From Sulfopaludibacter sp963815475 (GTDB lineage: Bacteria; Acidobacteriota; Terriglobia; Bryobacterales; Bryobacteraceae), in assembly GCA_963815475.1 (NCBI GenBank), contig CAWFHD010000003.1, forward strand, positions 5,146,001 to 5,210,000: a DNA stretch of 64,000 nucleotides. Reading direction: 5' to 3'. Position numbers and translations under genes: made by a program. The notes beneath the pieces were generated by a model. That model worked only from the letters and a program-made list of their open reading frames with translations. It was not told where the DNA came from and did no database searches. Positions 1 through 7,702 of the stretch are shown here, piece by piece (position 1 is the stretch's first letter; every line of letters begins with the position of its first letter).

Positions 1-923
1 GGGATGTTGTGCGACTTCAGTTCGGGGCCCGCATTCCCCAACTCGCGCGGTCCCATGATCACGATCTTCACCTTCTGCTTGTCGGCGAAAGCGATGGCAT
101 CGTGGATGGTCTCGGCCGTGGACGCCGACACCGCCACAGGCACTTTGCCATCGATCACCGGAATCATCGCTTCCAGTTTCAGGTCCGGTGTGAAGCCCGC
201 GGGATGCGCAGCTTTCGCTGCTTTGTAATGCCGGGCGTCATCGAAGAACTGATTGATCTTGGCGATGTTGTCTTCGTACGTGCGGCGAGGATTAGCGCCG
301 CCCGCCGCTCCACCGATATCTCCGAGCATCGCCAGCACTTCGGGTGGAATATCGCCGCCACCGCGTCCGCCGCGCCCGCCCAGGCTCGGGAAGTTCAACT
401 GGATGGCCGCCGAGCGCCCGATCTCCATGTCTTCCCACGTGTAGCCGCTGGTGTGGATCATCGCGGCCTGCCCCGAGATCAACTGCGTACCGCCGCCGCC
501 GCGTCCGCCACCGCCGCCCGGCAGCGTAATGGCGCTGGTGATTCCGTTCACACGCACCGCGCCGAAGTGCTCGCTCTCCGGGTTCACGGCCACCAGGGCA
601 CGGAGTTGCGGCATGAACTGGCCGATCTCGCCGGTGTCCACGCTCTCACGCACCGACTGGATTTCCTGCAGTCCCAGGTTGGTGGCTGAATCGATGAGGC
701 CGGGATACACCCGCAGGCCCTTGCCCTCCACCACCTTCACGCCCTTGGGCGCCGTGATCTTGGACCCGATCTCGGCGATCTTGCCGTCCTGCACTAACAC
801 GGAGACGCCCTTCATCTCCTTGGCCGTCACCGGATAGACATCCACATTGCGCAGCAGGAAGGTATCGTTCGCGCCTGCCAGCGCCGCAATCGCACAGCTT
901 AGTAAAAGTCCTACGAATTTCAT
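1..923 (-). CDS. Exported amidohydrolase-superfamily protein, C-terminus cut by window edge
   Basis: About 307 codons are visible, starting MKFVGLLLSCAIAALAG, a signal peptide, and running off the left end. After the signal comes the usual N-terminal beta-sandwich of cyclic amidohydrolases (LRNVDVYPVTA, VQDGKIAEIG, VYPGLIDSATNLG). The family normally reads PGxIDxHxH at that last position; here both metal-binding histidines are missing, so hydrolase activity is doubtful. A glycine/arginine-rich tract (GGGGGRGGGG) follows. The start codon overlaps the stop of the upstream gene by ATGA, so it is the third gene of a coupled run. It is probably a paralogue of the divergent gene at 3732, with which it shares the NPESEH motif. 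Confidence 0.8.
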   Translation of the reverse strand, partial: MKFVGLLLSCAIAALAGANDTFLLRNVDVYPVTAKEMKGVSVLVQDGKIAEIGSKITAPKGVKVVEGKGLRVYPGLIDSATNLGLQEIQSVRESVDTGEIGQFMPQLRALVAVNPESEHFGAVRVNGITSAITLPGGGGGRGGGGTQLISGQAAMIHTSGYTWEDMEIGRSAAIQLNFPSLGGRGGRGGGDIPPEVLAMLGDIGGAAGGANPRRTYEDNIAKINQFFDDARHYKAAKAAHPAGFTPDLKLEAMIPVIDGKVPVAVSASTAETIHDAIAFADKQKVKIVIMGPRELGNAGPELKSHNI

Positions 924-2272
924 TGGCCGCCTCTTCCTCCGCGTCCGCCGCGTCCGCCTTGAGTCTGTTGCTGTTTCAATTTATCCACCAGCTTCTGCTT
1001 CTCGGCTGCTTTCGCAGTCAGATCGCTGATTTCCTTGTCGCGATCGAAATACACCGTGCCGTCGATCAGCACCTTCTGGACCTTGGCGTAGTCGGACAGT
1101 GGATACTTGTCGTACATCACGAGGTCGGCATCCTTGCCCACGTCGATGGAGCCCACGCGATTGTCGATGCCCAATTGCTTCGCGGGGTTGATGGTCACCA
1201 TGGCCAGCGCTTCGGTTTCGGTGGCGCCGCCGTACTTCATGGACTTGGCGGCTTCGGTGTTGAGGTGGCGCATCAGCTCTGCGTCGTCGCTATTGATGCT
1301 GACCACTACGCCTTCCTTAGTCATGAGCGCCGCGTTATACGGAATGGCATCGGCCGCTTCCACTTTGTAATCCCACCAGTCGCTAAAGGTCGATCCGCCG
1401 GCGCCGTGCGCGGCGATCTCCTTGCCCACTTTGTAGCCTTCCAGCACGTGCTGGAAGGTGCGGATCTTGAAGCCGAACTCATCGGCCACTCGGATCAGCA
1501 TGAGAATTTCATCCGACCGGTAAGAGTGGCTGTGCACGTAGCGCGTGCCTTCGAGCACTTCCTTCAACGGCTCGAGTTTGAGATCGGTGCGCGGCGGAAT
1601 GGGATGCTCGCCCTTGGCTACGGCGGCCTTGTAATTGTCCCACTCGGCTTTGTACGCCTTGGCTTCGGTGAAGGCCTCGCGGATCACGTCCTCCACGCCC
1701 ATGCGGGTCGCAGGATAGCGCGCCTGCACGGTAGTGGCAGCGCCGCGGCCGCCCTGGGGATTGCCCGACCGCTTCACGTTCTCGCCCAATGCGAACTTGA
1801 TGCCGGGCGCCGCGCCTTCGAACATCATGGTGCTGGCGTCCTTGCCCCAGCGCATCTTCAGCACTACGGTCTGTCCGCCGATGGAGTTGGCCGAGCCGTG
1901 CAGAATGTTCGCCGTAGTCACGCCACCCGCCAGCGCGCGATAAATCGAGATGTCCTCAGGGTTGACGATGTCCTTGATGTTGGCCATCGAGGAGACCGAG
2001 ACGCTGCCTTCGTTGATGCCGCCATCGCCGCCGATATGCGAGTGGCAATCGATGATTCCGGGAATCACGTATTGGCCGCCCGCGTCGATGATGGTGGCGC
2101 CGGCGGGTTCCAGCACCTTCTCGCCCACCTCAGCGATCTTGCCATCCTTCACCACAATGGAGCCCTTCATATTGCCGTGGGTCACCGTCATGATGTTGGC
2201 ATTACGGATCACGATGGTTTCCGCATAAAGGGGCGCGAGCACTGCCAAGCCCACGATTAATAACGTTCTCAT
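920..2272 (-). CDS. Exported amidohydrolase with intact metal-binding motif
   Basis: A 450-residue protein with a short signal peptide (MRTLLIVGLAVLAPLYA) and an imidazolonepropionase/dihydroorotase-like amidohydrolase fold. Unlike its neighbours it keeps the metal motif (IDCHSHIGG near residue 77), further histidines (YVHSHSYR, FQHVLEG) and a late acidic site (SINSDD). The C-terminal sheet is recognisable in VGSIDVGKDADLV. It ends in a lysine-rich helix and a GGRGGRGGRGG tail. The substrate cannot be told; exported enzymes of this type act on cyclic amides or dipeptides. ATGA overlaps couple it to both neighbours. It is the likely catalytic member of the cluster. Confidence 0.85.
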   Translation of the reverse strand: MRTLLIVGLAVLAPLYAETIVIRNANIMTVTHGNMKGSIVVKDGKIAEVGEKVLEPAGATIIDAGGQYVIPGIIDCHSHIGGDGGINEGSVSVSSMANIKDIVNPEDISIYRALAGGVTTANILHGSANSIGGQTVVLKMRWGKDASTMMFEGAAPGIKFALGENVKRSGNPQGGRGAATTVQARYPATRMGVEDVIREAFTEAKAYKAEWDNYKAAVAKGEHPIPPRTDLKLEPLKEVLEGTRYVHSHSYRSDEILMLIRVADEFGFKIRTFQHVLEGYKVGKEIAAHGAGGSTFSDWWDYKVEAADAIPYNAALMTKEGVVVSINSDDAELMRHLNTEAAKSMKYGGATETEALAMVTINPAKQLGIDNRVGSIDVGKDADLVMYDKYPLSDYAKVQKVLIDGTVYFDRDKEISDLTAKAAEKQKLVDKLKQQQTQGGRGGRGGRGGQ

Positions 2273-3645
2273 TGATTCCCTCCGGGAGCGTCGGTGGCAA
2301 TGCCCCGACCGCCGGTGGCATCCACCGCCGGCGTGTACTTCTTTCCATCCACGATGATCATCTCTACCTTGGTGTTGTTATCGAAAATGTCTCCGCGAGT
2401 GACAACCAGGTTGCCGATCTTGCCCTTCTCGATGCTGCCCACGCGGTCGGCCACACCGTAAAACTCGGCGGGCGTCAGCGTCAGGGCGCGCAAGGCATCC
2501 TCACGCGACAGGCCGGCGTCGAGCGCCTTCTTCACGGCGCGCTGAAAGTCGCGCGGAGTGTCGACGCCGTCGGAGTAGAGCGCGAATTTCACGCCCGCCT
2601 TCTGCAGCACCGCGGGAGCGGATGCGGCCATGTCGATGGTTTCGAGCTGGCGCAAGCTCTCGTCTTCCAGGTGAACGTCGGCGCCGGCCGGCACGGTGGG
2701 CCACTTCAGGCTGAGTAGCACCGGCAGTCCGGATTTCTTCAGCAGCGCCGCGGCTTCGGGCCGATAGGCCTCGCGCGCGCCATACAGAATGGTGGGCTGC
2801 TTCAATTCGGCCGCGAACCGGATCATGCGGTCGATCTCCACCAGGCGGTTGGCCGGCAGCAGAATGCGCTTGGAATCGAGCACGCCTTCGAGTGCGCGGT
2901 CGTATACGGGGCGCTCCATGCCTTTCGGGTTCTTGGCGTACGCGTCCTTCACCAGCTTGTAGTGCTCGGCGTCCAGATAGACCTGGTGAATGTAGGCCAG
3001 GATGCCCATCAGCGAGCTGGGGAACCCGCCGCCGAAACCGCCGCCGCGGCCGGCCGCGATGTATTGTCCAATCGGCGATTCCACAACCAGTGGGCCGGCC
3101 TTCTCAGCCGTCACCAGGTCGATCACCGCGCCTTGCCCGCCGAAGATGCCGCGTGTGGGGAAAGTGACAGCGGTGGTGATGCCGGAGCCGCGCACGGTTT
3201 CGATGCGATGGTCGGTGGGCAGCAACTCATCGGCCGCCAGCAGCCAGCTTGTGGTCTGCGGCCGATCTTCCGGACCGTTGGCGCGGGGGGCCGGAGCTGC
3301 CGCCACCGCGGGAGTTGCGGTTGTAGCGGCGTTGCGTCCGCCGCGTCCGGTGGCAGCGCCCGCTGCCGCTATAGGAGCCCCGCCGGGCATGCCCACGGTG
3401 CTCAATGCGTCGATCAGGCCGGGGTAAACGGTGAGGCCTTCGCCTTCCACCACCACCGCTTCCGGCGGCACGGCGACGTTGTCGCCCACCGCTTCAATCA
3501 GGCCGTTGCGCACCACCACCGTGCCTTTGGCAATCACAGGTCCGGCGACTGGAACGATCTTAGCGTTGCGTATCGCGATCACGGCCGGAGCTTCGGCCCA
3601 TGCGAACGCAGCCAATAAAAGCAAAGCTGCTGCGAGTTTCTTCAT
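2269..3645 (-). CDS. Exported amidohydrolase-like protein lacking the HxH motif
   Basis: About 458 residues from ATG 3645, chosen because it begins a clean signal peptide (MKKLAAALLLLAAFAWA); an in-frame ATG at 3699 would add 18 non-signal residues. Amidohydrolase features are VVVRNGLIEAVGD, VYPGLIDALSTVG and a C-terminal VGSIEKGKIGNLVV. The metal-binding PGxIDxHxH is replaced by PGLIDALST, so it probably lacks the usual metal centre. It contains Ala/Pro- and Gly-rich insertions (GRGGGFGGG). First gene of the minus-strand run, followed by an ATGA-coupled active-looking paralogue, which suggests a structural or binding role, perhaps as hetero-oligomer partner. No clear Shine-Dalgarno is seen. 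Confidence 0.8.
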   Translation of the reverse strand: MKKLAAALLLLAAFAWAEAPAVIAIRNAKIVPVAGPVIAKGTVVVRNGLIEAVGDNVAVPPEAVVVEGEGLTVYPGLIDALSTVGMPGGAPIAAAGAATGRGGRNAATTATPAVAAAPAPRANGPEDRPQTTSWLLAADELLPTDHRIETVRGSGITTAVTFPTRGIFGGQGAVIDLVTAEKAGPLVVESPIGQYIAAGRGGGFGGGFPSSLMGILAYIHQVYLDAEHYKLVKDAYAKNPKGMERPVYDRALEGVLDSKRILLPANRLVEIDRMIRFAAELKQPTILYGAREAYRPEAAALLKKSGLPVLLSLKWPTVPAGADVHLEDESLRQLETIDMAASAPAVLQKAGVKFALYSDGVDTPRDFQRAVKKALDAGLSREDALRALTLTPAEFYGVADRVGSIEKGKIGNLVVTRGDIFDNNTKVEMIIVDGKKYTPAVDATGGRGIATDAPGGNQ

Positions 3646-3660
3646 AAGGGTTAATGAGGC

Positions 3661-3666
3661 ATTATA
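3661..3666 (-). promoter_or_regulatory. Candidate -10 box for the amidohydrolase run
   Basis: A perfect TATAAT on the minus strand lies 16 bases upstream of the ATG at 3645. No good -35 partner is visible. Transcription would start only about 8-9 bases before the start codon, consistent with a nearly leaderless mRNA and the missing ribosome site. Confidence 0.35.
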
Positions 3667-3731
3667 TACGTTTCGCAATCCGCCGGTGAGGAAATCCACA
3701 GGCTCACCAGTCGGAGTAACATATATAAAGA

Positions 3732-5021
3732 TTGAAGACAGTCTGTTTCAGTATTCTCTGGGTTTCGGCGGCGATGGCCCAAGCCACCGATGCGTTTATT
3801 CTCAAGGGCGGCACCATCCACACTATCTCCGGTCCTGTGATCGAGAACGGCTCGGTGCTGGTGCGCGACGGCAAGATTGTCGCCGTGGGCAAGAACTTCA
3901 CCACGCCCGCGGGCTACAAGGTTATCGACATTCACGGCCAGCATGTCTACCCCGGCATGATCGACGCCGCTTCCATGCTCGGCCTGGACAGCACCACACA
4001 GAGCCTGGCTTCGGATGCGCAGGAGATCGGCCTGCTCAATCCGCAGTTGCGCGCGGAGACGGCCGTCAACCCGGAAAGCGAGCACATGCCCGCATCGCGC
4101 GCCAACGGCGTCACCAGCGTGATCGAGATGCCCGAGGGTGAATTGCTCTCAGGTCAAATGTCGCTGATCCATCTGGATGGTTCGTCGAACGACAAAATGG
4201 CAGTGGTCCCTTCGGCCGCGATTCATCTGCGCTTTCCCGCGATTGTGACGCGCCCGCCGCGTCCCCACGAAGATGACGACGCCGACGACGATCCAGCGCC
4301 ACCCGAGCCCATCCCCTACGAAGAAGCCAAAGCCGCCTACGATCGCGATATAGCGGCGCTGGTCGGTTTCTTCGACGAAGCCCGCGCCTATCGCCGCGCC
4401 AAACAGGCCAAGGTCAAGGGATTCCAGACCGATCTGAAATTGGAAGCGATGATTCCGGTGCTGGATGGCGTGACTCCGCTGTTCGTGACCGCGGTGCGCG
4501 CACAGGCGATTCGGGAAGCTGTGGAATTCGCGGACCAGCAGAAGATCAAGATCATTCTGGCCGATGCCTACGAATCGTATAAAGTGATTCCGCTGCTGAA
4601 GGCGCACAAGATCCCAGTGGTGTTGGGTCCCACCTTCAGCCTGCCGCTCGATCCGGACGATCCTTACGATCGCTCGTTCACCACGCCGGCCGAGTTGTAC
4701 AAGGCGGGAATCCCATTCGCGATCGCGAGCTTCAGCGCGCGCCAGTCGCGCAACCTGCCATACCAGGCGGCCGCTGCCGTGCCGTATGGCCTGCCGCAAG
4801 ATCAGGCATACCGCGCGGTGTCGCTGAGCGCGGCCGAGATTTTCGGAATCGCCAGTAAGCTGGGCGCTATCGAGGAAGGGAAGATCGCCGACCTGATCGT
4901 GACTGACGGCGATCCACTGGAAGTCACCACCAAGGTCACTCAAGTCTTCATCGGAGGCAAGCAGGTAAGCCTCGACACTCGGCAGAAAGCCCTCTACGAA
5001 AAGTATTCCAATCGGAAGTAG
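3732..5021 (+). CDS. Exported amidohydrolase-like protein, divergent paralogue
   Basis: A 429-residue protein beginning with TTG, the only start that keeps the signal peptide (MKTVCFSILWVSAAMAQA). It has the amidohydrolase N-terminal sheet (ILKGGTIHTISG, VRDGKIVAVG) and C-terminal segment (LGAIEEGKIADLIVTDGDP). As in two of the other three paralogues the metal motif is degenerate (VYPGMIDAASMLG, no HxH). An acidic proline-rich loop (DDDADDDPAPPEP) sits near residue 175. It shares an 86-base divergent promoter region with the minus-strand run and is probably co-regulated with it. Function unknown beyond the superfamily; catalysis looks unlikely. Confidence 0.8.
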   Translation: MKTVCFSILWVSAAMAQATDAFILKGGTIHTISGPVIENGSVLVRDGKIVAVGKNFTTPAGYKVIDIHGQHVYPGMIDAASMLGLDSTTQSLASDAQEIGLLNPQLRAETAVNPESEHMPASRANGVTSVIEMPEGELLSGQMSLIHLDGSSNDKMAVVPSAAIHLRFPAIVTRPPRPHEDDDADDDPAPPEPIPYEEAKAAYDRDIAALVGFFDEARAYRRAKQAKVKGFQTDLKLEAMIPVLDGVTPLFVTAVRAQAIREAVEFADQQKIKIILADAYESYKVIPLLKAHKIPVVLGPTFSLPLDPDDPYDRSFTTPAELYKAGIPFAIASFSARQSRNLPYQAAAAVPYGLPQDQAYRAVSLSAAEIFGIASKLGAIEEGKIADLIVTDGDPLEVTTKVTQVFIGGKQVSLDTRQKALYEKYSNRK

Positions 5022-5039
5022 CGCGAGCCATCCCAAGCG

Positions 5040-5082
5040 CTCCGATGAGTCGGGGAGCTGCAGACACGAGTGTCCGCGCCAC
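5040..5082 (+). repeat. Dispersed 43-bp repeat, copy A
   Basis: Reads CGATGAGTCGGGG then GCAGACACGAGTGTCCGCGCC. The same two-part element occurs inverted at 48759-48801 with about five mismatches. The first part contains the palindrome CCGATGAGTCGG. It lies between the convergent 3732 and HU-TIR genes. Confidence 0.55.
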
Positions 5083-5092
5083 ACTTGCCGTG

Positions 5093-5641
5093 TTATTTTC
5101 CCCGTCCGCGCATCATAGAAACCAGCGCACGAACTCCACGGTGCCAATCGGGAAAGAGATCGATGTATTGCGTCTCGCGTTGAATCGACAACGGCACACG
5201 GCACTCGTCCAACCGGACGGGCACCAGAAAGATCTCATCCAGTGGAATGTGGCGCGCGCAGTCCAGCGCATAGCGGATCTCGGCCTGAAATCCCCCGCGC
5301 TTGTTCACCGACCGCTGTGAGTAGCACGCCATAAAAAAACTTGCGCCCTCGATAGCCGTCTCAATGGCGCGCGGCCAGTTCTGTCCTGGCAGCAGTTTGC
5401 GCACGTCCATCCAGGGCCGGAATCCCGCCGCCTCCACCGCCTCGTAAAGCCGCTCCGCCGCGGCTTGGTCCTCCTTGACGTACGCGATGAAGACGGAGGG
5501 CCGGTCGGTGGCTTCAAAGCGGACTCCGTCGCGCGCGTCCGGAAAGAAGGTCCCCAACCCATCGATCTCTACCGGGCGGCCTTGCGCCAGGCTGCGAATC
5601 ACGATCCCGGTGAGTTGCTCCACAGGGGATCGCTCAACCAC
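5093..5641 (-). CDS. TIR-domain protein with N-terminal HU-like segment
   Basis: About 182 residues if started at the GTG at 5641, which overlaps the stop of the upstream HU-like gene by 8 bases and follows GGGGGA at a good distance. Residues 1-45 resemble an HU/IHF core (SLAQGRPVEIDGLGTF). Residues 47-180 form a TIR domain: VFIAYVKEDQ (strand A), GFRPWMDVRKLLPGQNW (BB-loop region), SFFMACYSQRSV, then GFQAEIRYAL, whose glutamate sits where bacterial TIR NADases carry their catalytic residue. Such TIR domains usually act as NAD+-consuming effectors in immunity or as interaction domains. Linking TIR to an HU-like module suggests DNA or nucleoid association; that is inference. The reading frame is also open upstream to 5767, but that part overlaps the HU gene in another frame. 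Confidence 0.75.
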   Translation of the reverse strand: MVERSPVEQLTGIVIRSLAQGRPVEIDGLGTFFPDARDGVRFEATDRPSVFIAYVKEDQAAAERLYEAVEAAGFRPWMDVRKLLPGQNWPRAIETAIEGASFFMACYSQRSVNKRGGFQAEIRYALDCARHIPLDEIFLVPVRLDECRVPLSIQRETQYIDLFPDWHRGVRALVSMMRGRGK

Positions 5642-5846
5642 GGCGCGATCCCCCGGTTTCCGGCTCAAACACCACTTTGCCATCGGCGCCATGGCGAAAA
5701 CGGCCCAAGCCGGGGAAGGCCGAATCCCGGCCCTGCTTGAGATCGGAAAGGACTTGGCGGACCACATTGTCCAGGCGATCGGCCGCTTCGGCGTGGCTTA
5801 CTCCGGCCTGTCTAGCCATGCGTTTTGCGATATCCGGCTTCTTCAT
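5634..5846 (-). CDS. Small HU/IHF-like DNA-binding protein
   Basis: A 70-residue protein matching the N-terminal helical part and hinge of HU: MKKPDIAKRMARQAGVS, EAADRLDNVV, VLSDLKQGRDSAFPGLGRF. It stops soon after the GLGRF hinge, so the beta-arm and C-terminal helix of a standard 90-residue HU are absent or very short. Its stop overlaps the GTG start of the HU-TIR gene (8 bases), indicating coupled translation and probably a shared complex. A single fused protein split by a frameshift is the alternative, but each ORF contains its own HU-type hinge, which favours two proteins. The upstream region is notably AT-rich. Confidence 0.7.
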   Translation of the reverse strand: MKKPDIAKRMARQAGVSHAEAADRLDNVVRQVLSDLKQGRDSAFPGLGRFRHGADGKVVFEPETGGSRRG

Positions 5847-6074
5847 TCCGCTTTGACGGTATCAGGCGAATATCTTAATGTAGGCCCCCTGGTGCCGACG
5901 CCGTCACACAACCAGTTGAAAAATAAAGGCCTTTTTGAATCGAAAAAAATCTCAAACAAATGTGAACGCTAGATGAACTGATTTTAATTGGAGTTTAAGC
6001 GACGTTTCATGTGCGGTTCGCTATTATAACCGCAGACGAGAAAAAATCGTCACATTCCAAAGGAGAACCGCACA

Positions 6075-6245
6075 ATGAAGAAACTGATGACCGCTATGCT
6101 CGCCCTTGCCTTCCTCACGGCCACCGTGGGCGTAACCTTCGCCCAGGACACCGCCAAGAAGGACGACTCCACCATGAAGAAAAAGGGTGGCAAAAAGGGC
6201 GGAAAGAAAAAGGAAGACACCGAGAAAAAGGGCGGATCGCTCTAG
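6075..6245 (+). CDS. Lysine-rich small exported peptide
   Basis: A 56-residue ORF. ATG 6075 follows AGGAGA at 6061-6066 with good spacing. It encodes a clear signal peptide (MKKLMTAMLALAFLTATVG, cleavage near FAQ-D) and a mature part of about 32 residues made almost only of K, G, D, E, T and S (KKKGGKKGGKKKEDTEKK). Mature charge is strongly positive, so it may bind envelope polymers or nucleic acid; no family is recognised. A perfect 9-bp terminator-like hairpin follows at 6271, supporting a real monocistronic transcript. Confidence 0.65.
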   Translation: MKKLMTAMLALAFLTATVGVTFAQDTAKKDDSTMKKKGGKKGGKKKEDTEKKGGSL

Positions 6246-6270
6246 TCTCGTTCGTAGTCAATTGCTAGGT

Positions 6271-6310
6271 GCCGCGTAGTGCCCTTCAACCTACGCGGCG
6301 CTTCAGTTTT
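6271..6310 (+). terminator. Intrinsic terminator after the small exported peptide
   Basis: Perfect 9-bp stem GCCGCGTAG / CTACGCGGC (6271-6279 with 6291-6299), an 11-base loop, then CTTCAGTTTT. Confidence 0.6.
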
Positions 6311-6465
6311 CCCCGTAATGGCCCTCCTTTGAACTGAACCCCCTCCTCATTTTTCACCCCAAATCTGCCCGTTTTCCCTGCAACCTATTGGGTCCATGAG
6401 TGTAACCTTATGGACATGCTCTACGCCCCTTGACAATGAGATCCAGTAATCCGGGGAAGAATCCT

Positions 6466-7656
6466 ATGAAGTACCTTGCTGTCATTACTTTAGCCATATT
6501 TGTCGCGATCCCCAGCGCCACCGCACAGACACCTGCGGCGGCCACCCGCGTCACGGGTACCGTGACCACTGTCAAAGCTGCCGAAAAACAAGTGGTGATC
6601 ACAAGCGATAAGGGTGATTCGCTGACCTTGAACACCACCGACCGCAGTTTCGTTCTTCGTATGCCGCCGGGCGAGACCGATACAAAAAAAGCCCAGAAGA
6701 TCGCACTTTCCGACCTCGCCGCCGGTGACCGCCTGGTTGCCAGCGGACAATTGTCGGGCGATCAGAAAAGCCTGGAAGCGCGCACGATCCTGGTCATGAC
6801 GAAGGGCGATATCGCGCAGATCCACGAGAAGGAGCAGGAGGACTGGCAGAAGCGCGGCGTCACAGGCATCGCTGCTTCGGTCGATCCGGCCGCTCAATCC
6901 CTAACGATTAAGCAGGGCGCCAGGGAAATCGTCGTAAAGGCGGATCCCAAGGCTGAAATGCTGCGGTATGCGCTCGATTCGGCCAAGCTGTCCGACGCCA
7001 AGCCCGGCAAGTTCACCGATATCAAGCCTGGCGACGAAGTCCATGTGCTCGGTAACAAGAGCGCTGACGGGACCAGCATTCAGGCCGAGAAGCTCGTATC
7101 GGGTTCGTTCAAGCAGATTGCCGCCACCATCACCGCCATCGACGCCACTGCAGGCACAGTGACGGTGAAGAATCTGGCGAACAAAGATAAGAAGGCCACC
7201 GTCACCATCAAGATCACTCCGGATTCCACCATGCGCAAGCTGCCGGCCATGATGGCCAGCATGCTGGCGCGACGGTATGCTCCCGGCGCCGGGCGTGGCG
7301 GCGACGACGCAGGTGGGGCTGGACGTGGGCGCGGTGGCGATGGCGCCGGCATGATGCGTCCCACAGGTGGCGCGCCTGGCCAAGGCGGACCCGGGGGTCC
7401 AGGAGGGCCGGGCGGACGTGGGGGCCGCGGCGACATCAAGTCGATGTTGGACAGCCTTCCGGCGGTGCCGCTGGCGGAATTGAAGGCCGGCGATGCCATC
7501 ATGATCACCACCACCGAAGGAACGGATGCAGGCCACGTCACCGCCATCATGCTGCTGGCTGGCGTGGAACCGCTGATTACAGCATCGCCCACCGCCACCC
7601 GCGACATTATGAGCGGCTGGAACCTCGGCGGCGGTGGCGGCGGCGAAGGAAACTAA
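6466..7656 (+). CDS. Exported DUF5666-type repeat protein with Gly/Arg-rich insert
   Basis: 396 residues from ATG 6466, preceded by GGGGAAGA and starting a signal peptide (MKYLAVITLAIFVAIPSATA). At least three small beta-barrel units of DUF5666 type repeat the pattern GTVTTV...KQVVIT...DLAAGDRLVASG; ITAIDATAGTVTVKN is another. Between residues 270 and 335 lies a Gly/Arg/Pro-rich linker (GRGGDDAGGAGRGRGG). The C-terminal unit ends in AELKAGDAIMITTTEG and a G-rich tail. It lies 46 bases before the TonB receptor and is probably co-transcribed, so it may be a periplasmic or surface partner of that receptor. Exact role unknown. Confidence 0.75.
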   Translation: MKYLAVITLAIFVAIPSATAQTPAAATRVTGTVTTVKAAEKQVVITSDKGDSLTLNTTDRSFVLRMPPGETDTKKAQKIALSDLAAGDRLVASGQLSGDQKSLEARTILVMTKGDIAQIHEKEQEDWQKRGVTGIAASVDPAAQSLTIKQGAREIVVKADPKAEMLRYALDSAKLSDAKPGKFTDIKPGDEVHVLGNKSADGTSIQAEKLVSGSFKQIAATITAIDATAGTVTVKNLANKDKKATVTIKITPDSTMRKLPAMMASMLARRYAPGAGRGGDDAGGAGRGRGGDGAGMMRPTGGAPGQGGPGGPGGPGGRGGRGDIKSMLDSLPAVPLAELKAGDAIMITTTEGTDAGHVTAIMLLAGVEPLITASPTATRDIMSGWNLGGGGGGEGN

Positions 7657-7702
7657 AGAAATTCGGCGAAAGGCTCGAGTGGAGACTACGAACAGAGGAA
7701 GT

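Noticed and set aside
923..2260. 445-codon open frame antisense to the active amidohydrolase
   Set aside because: Antisense shadow; the opposite strand has a signal peptide and full catalytic motifs.
4149..5204. 351-codon minus-strand frame across the 3732 gene end
   Set aside because: No signal, motif or ribosome site; the plus-strand gene explains the region.
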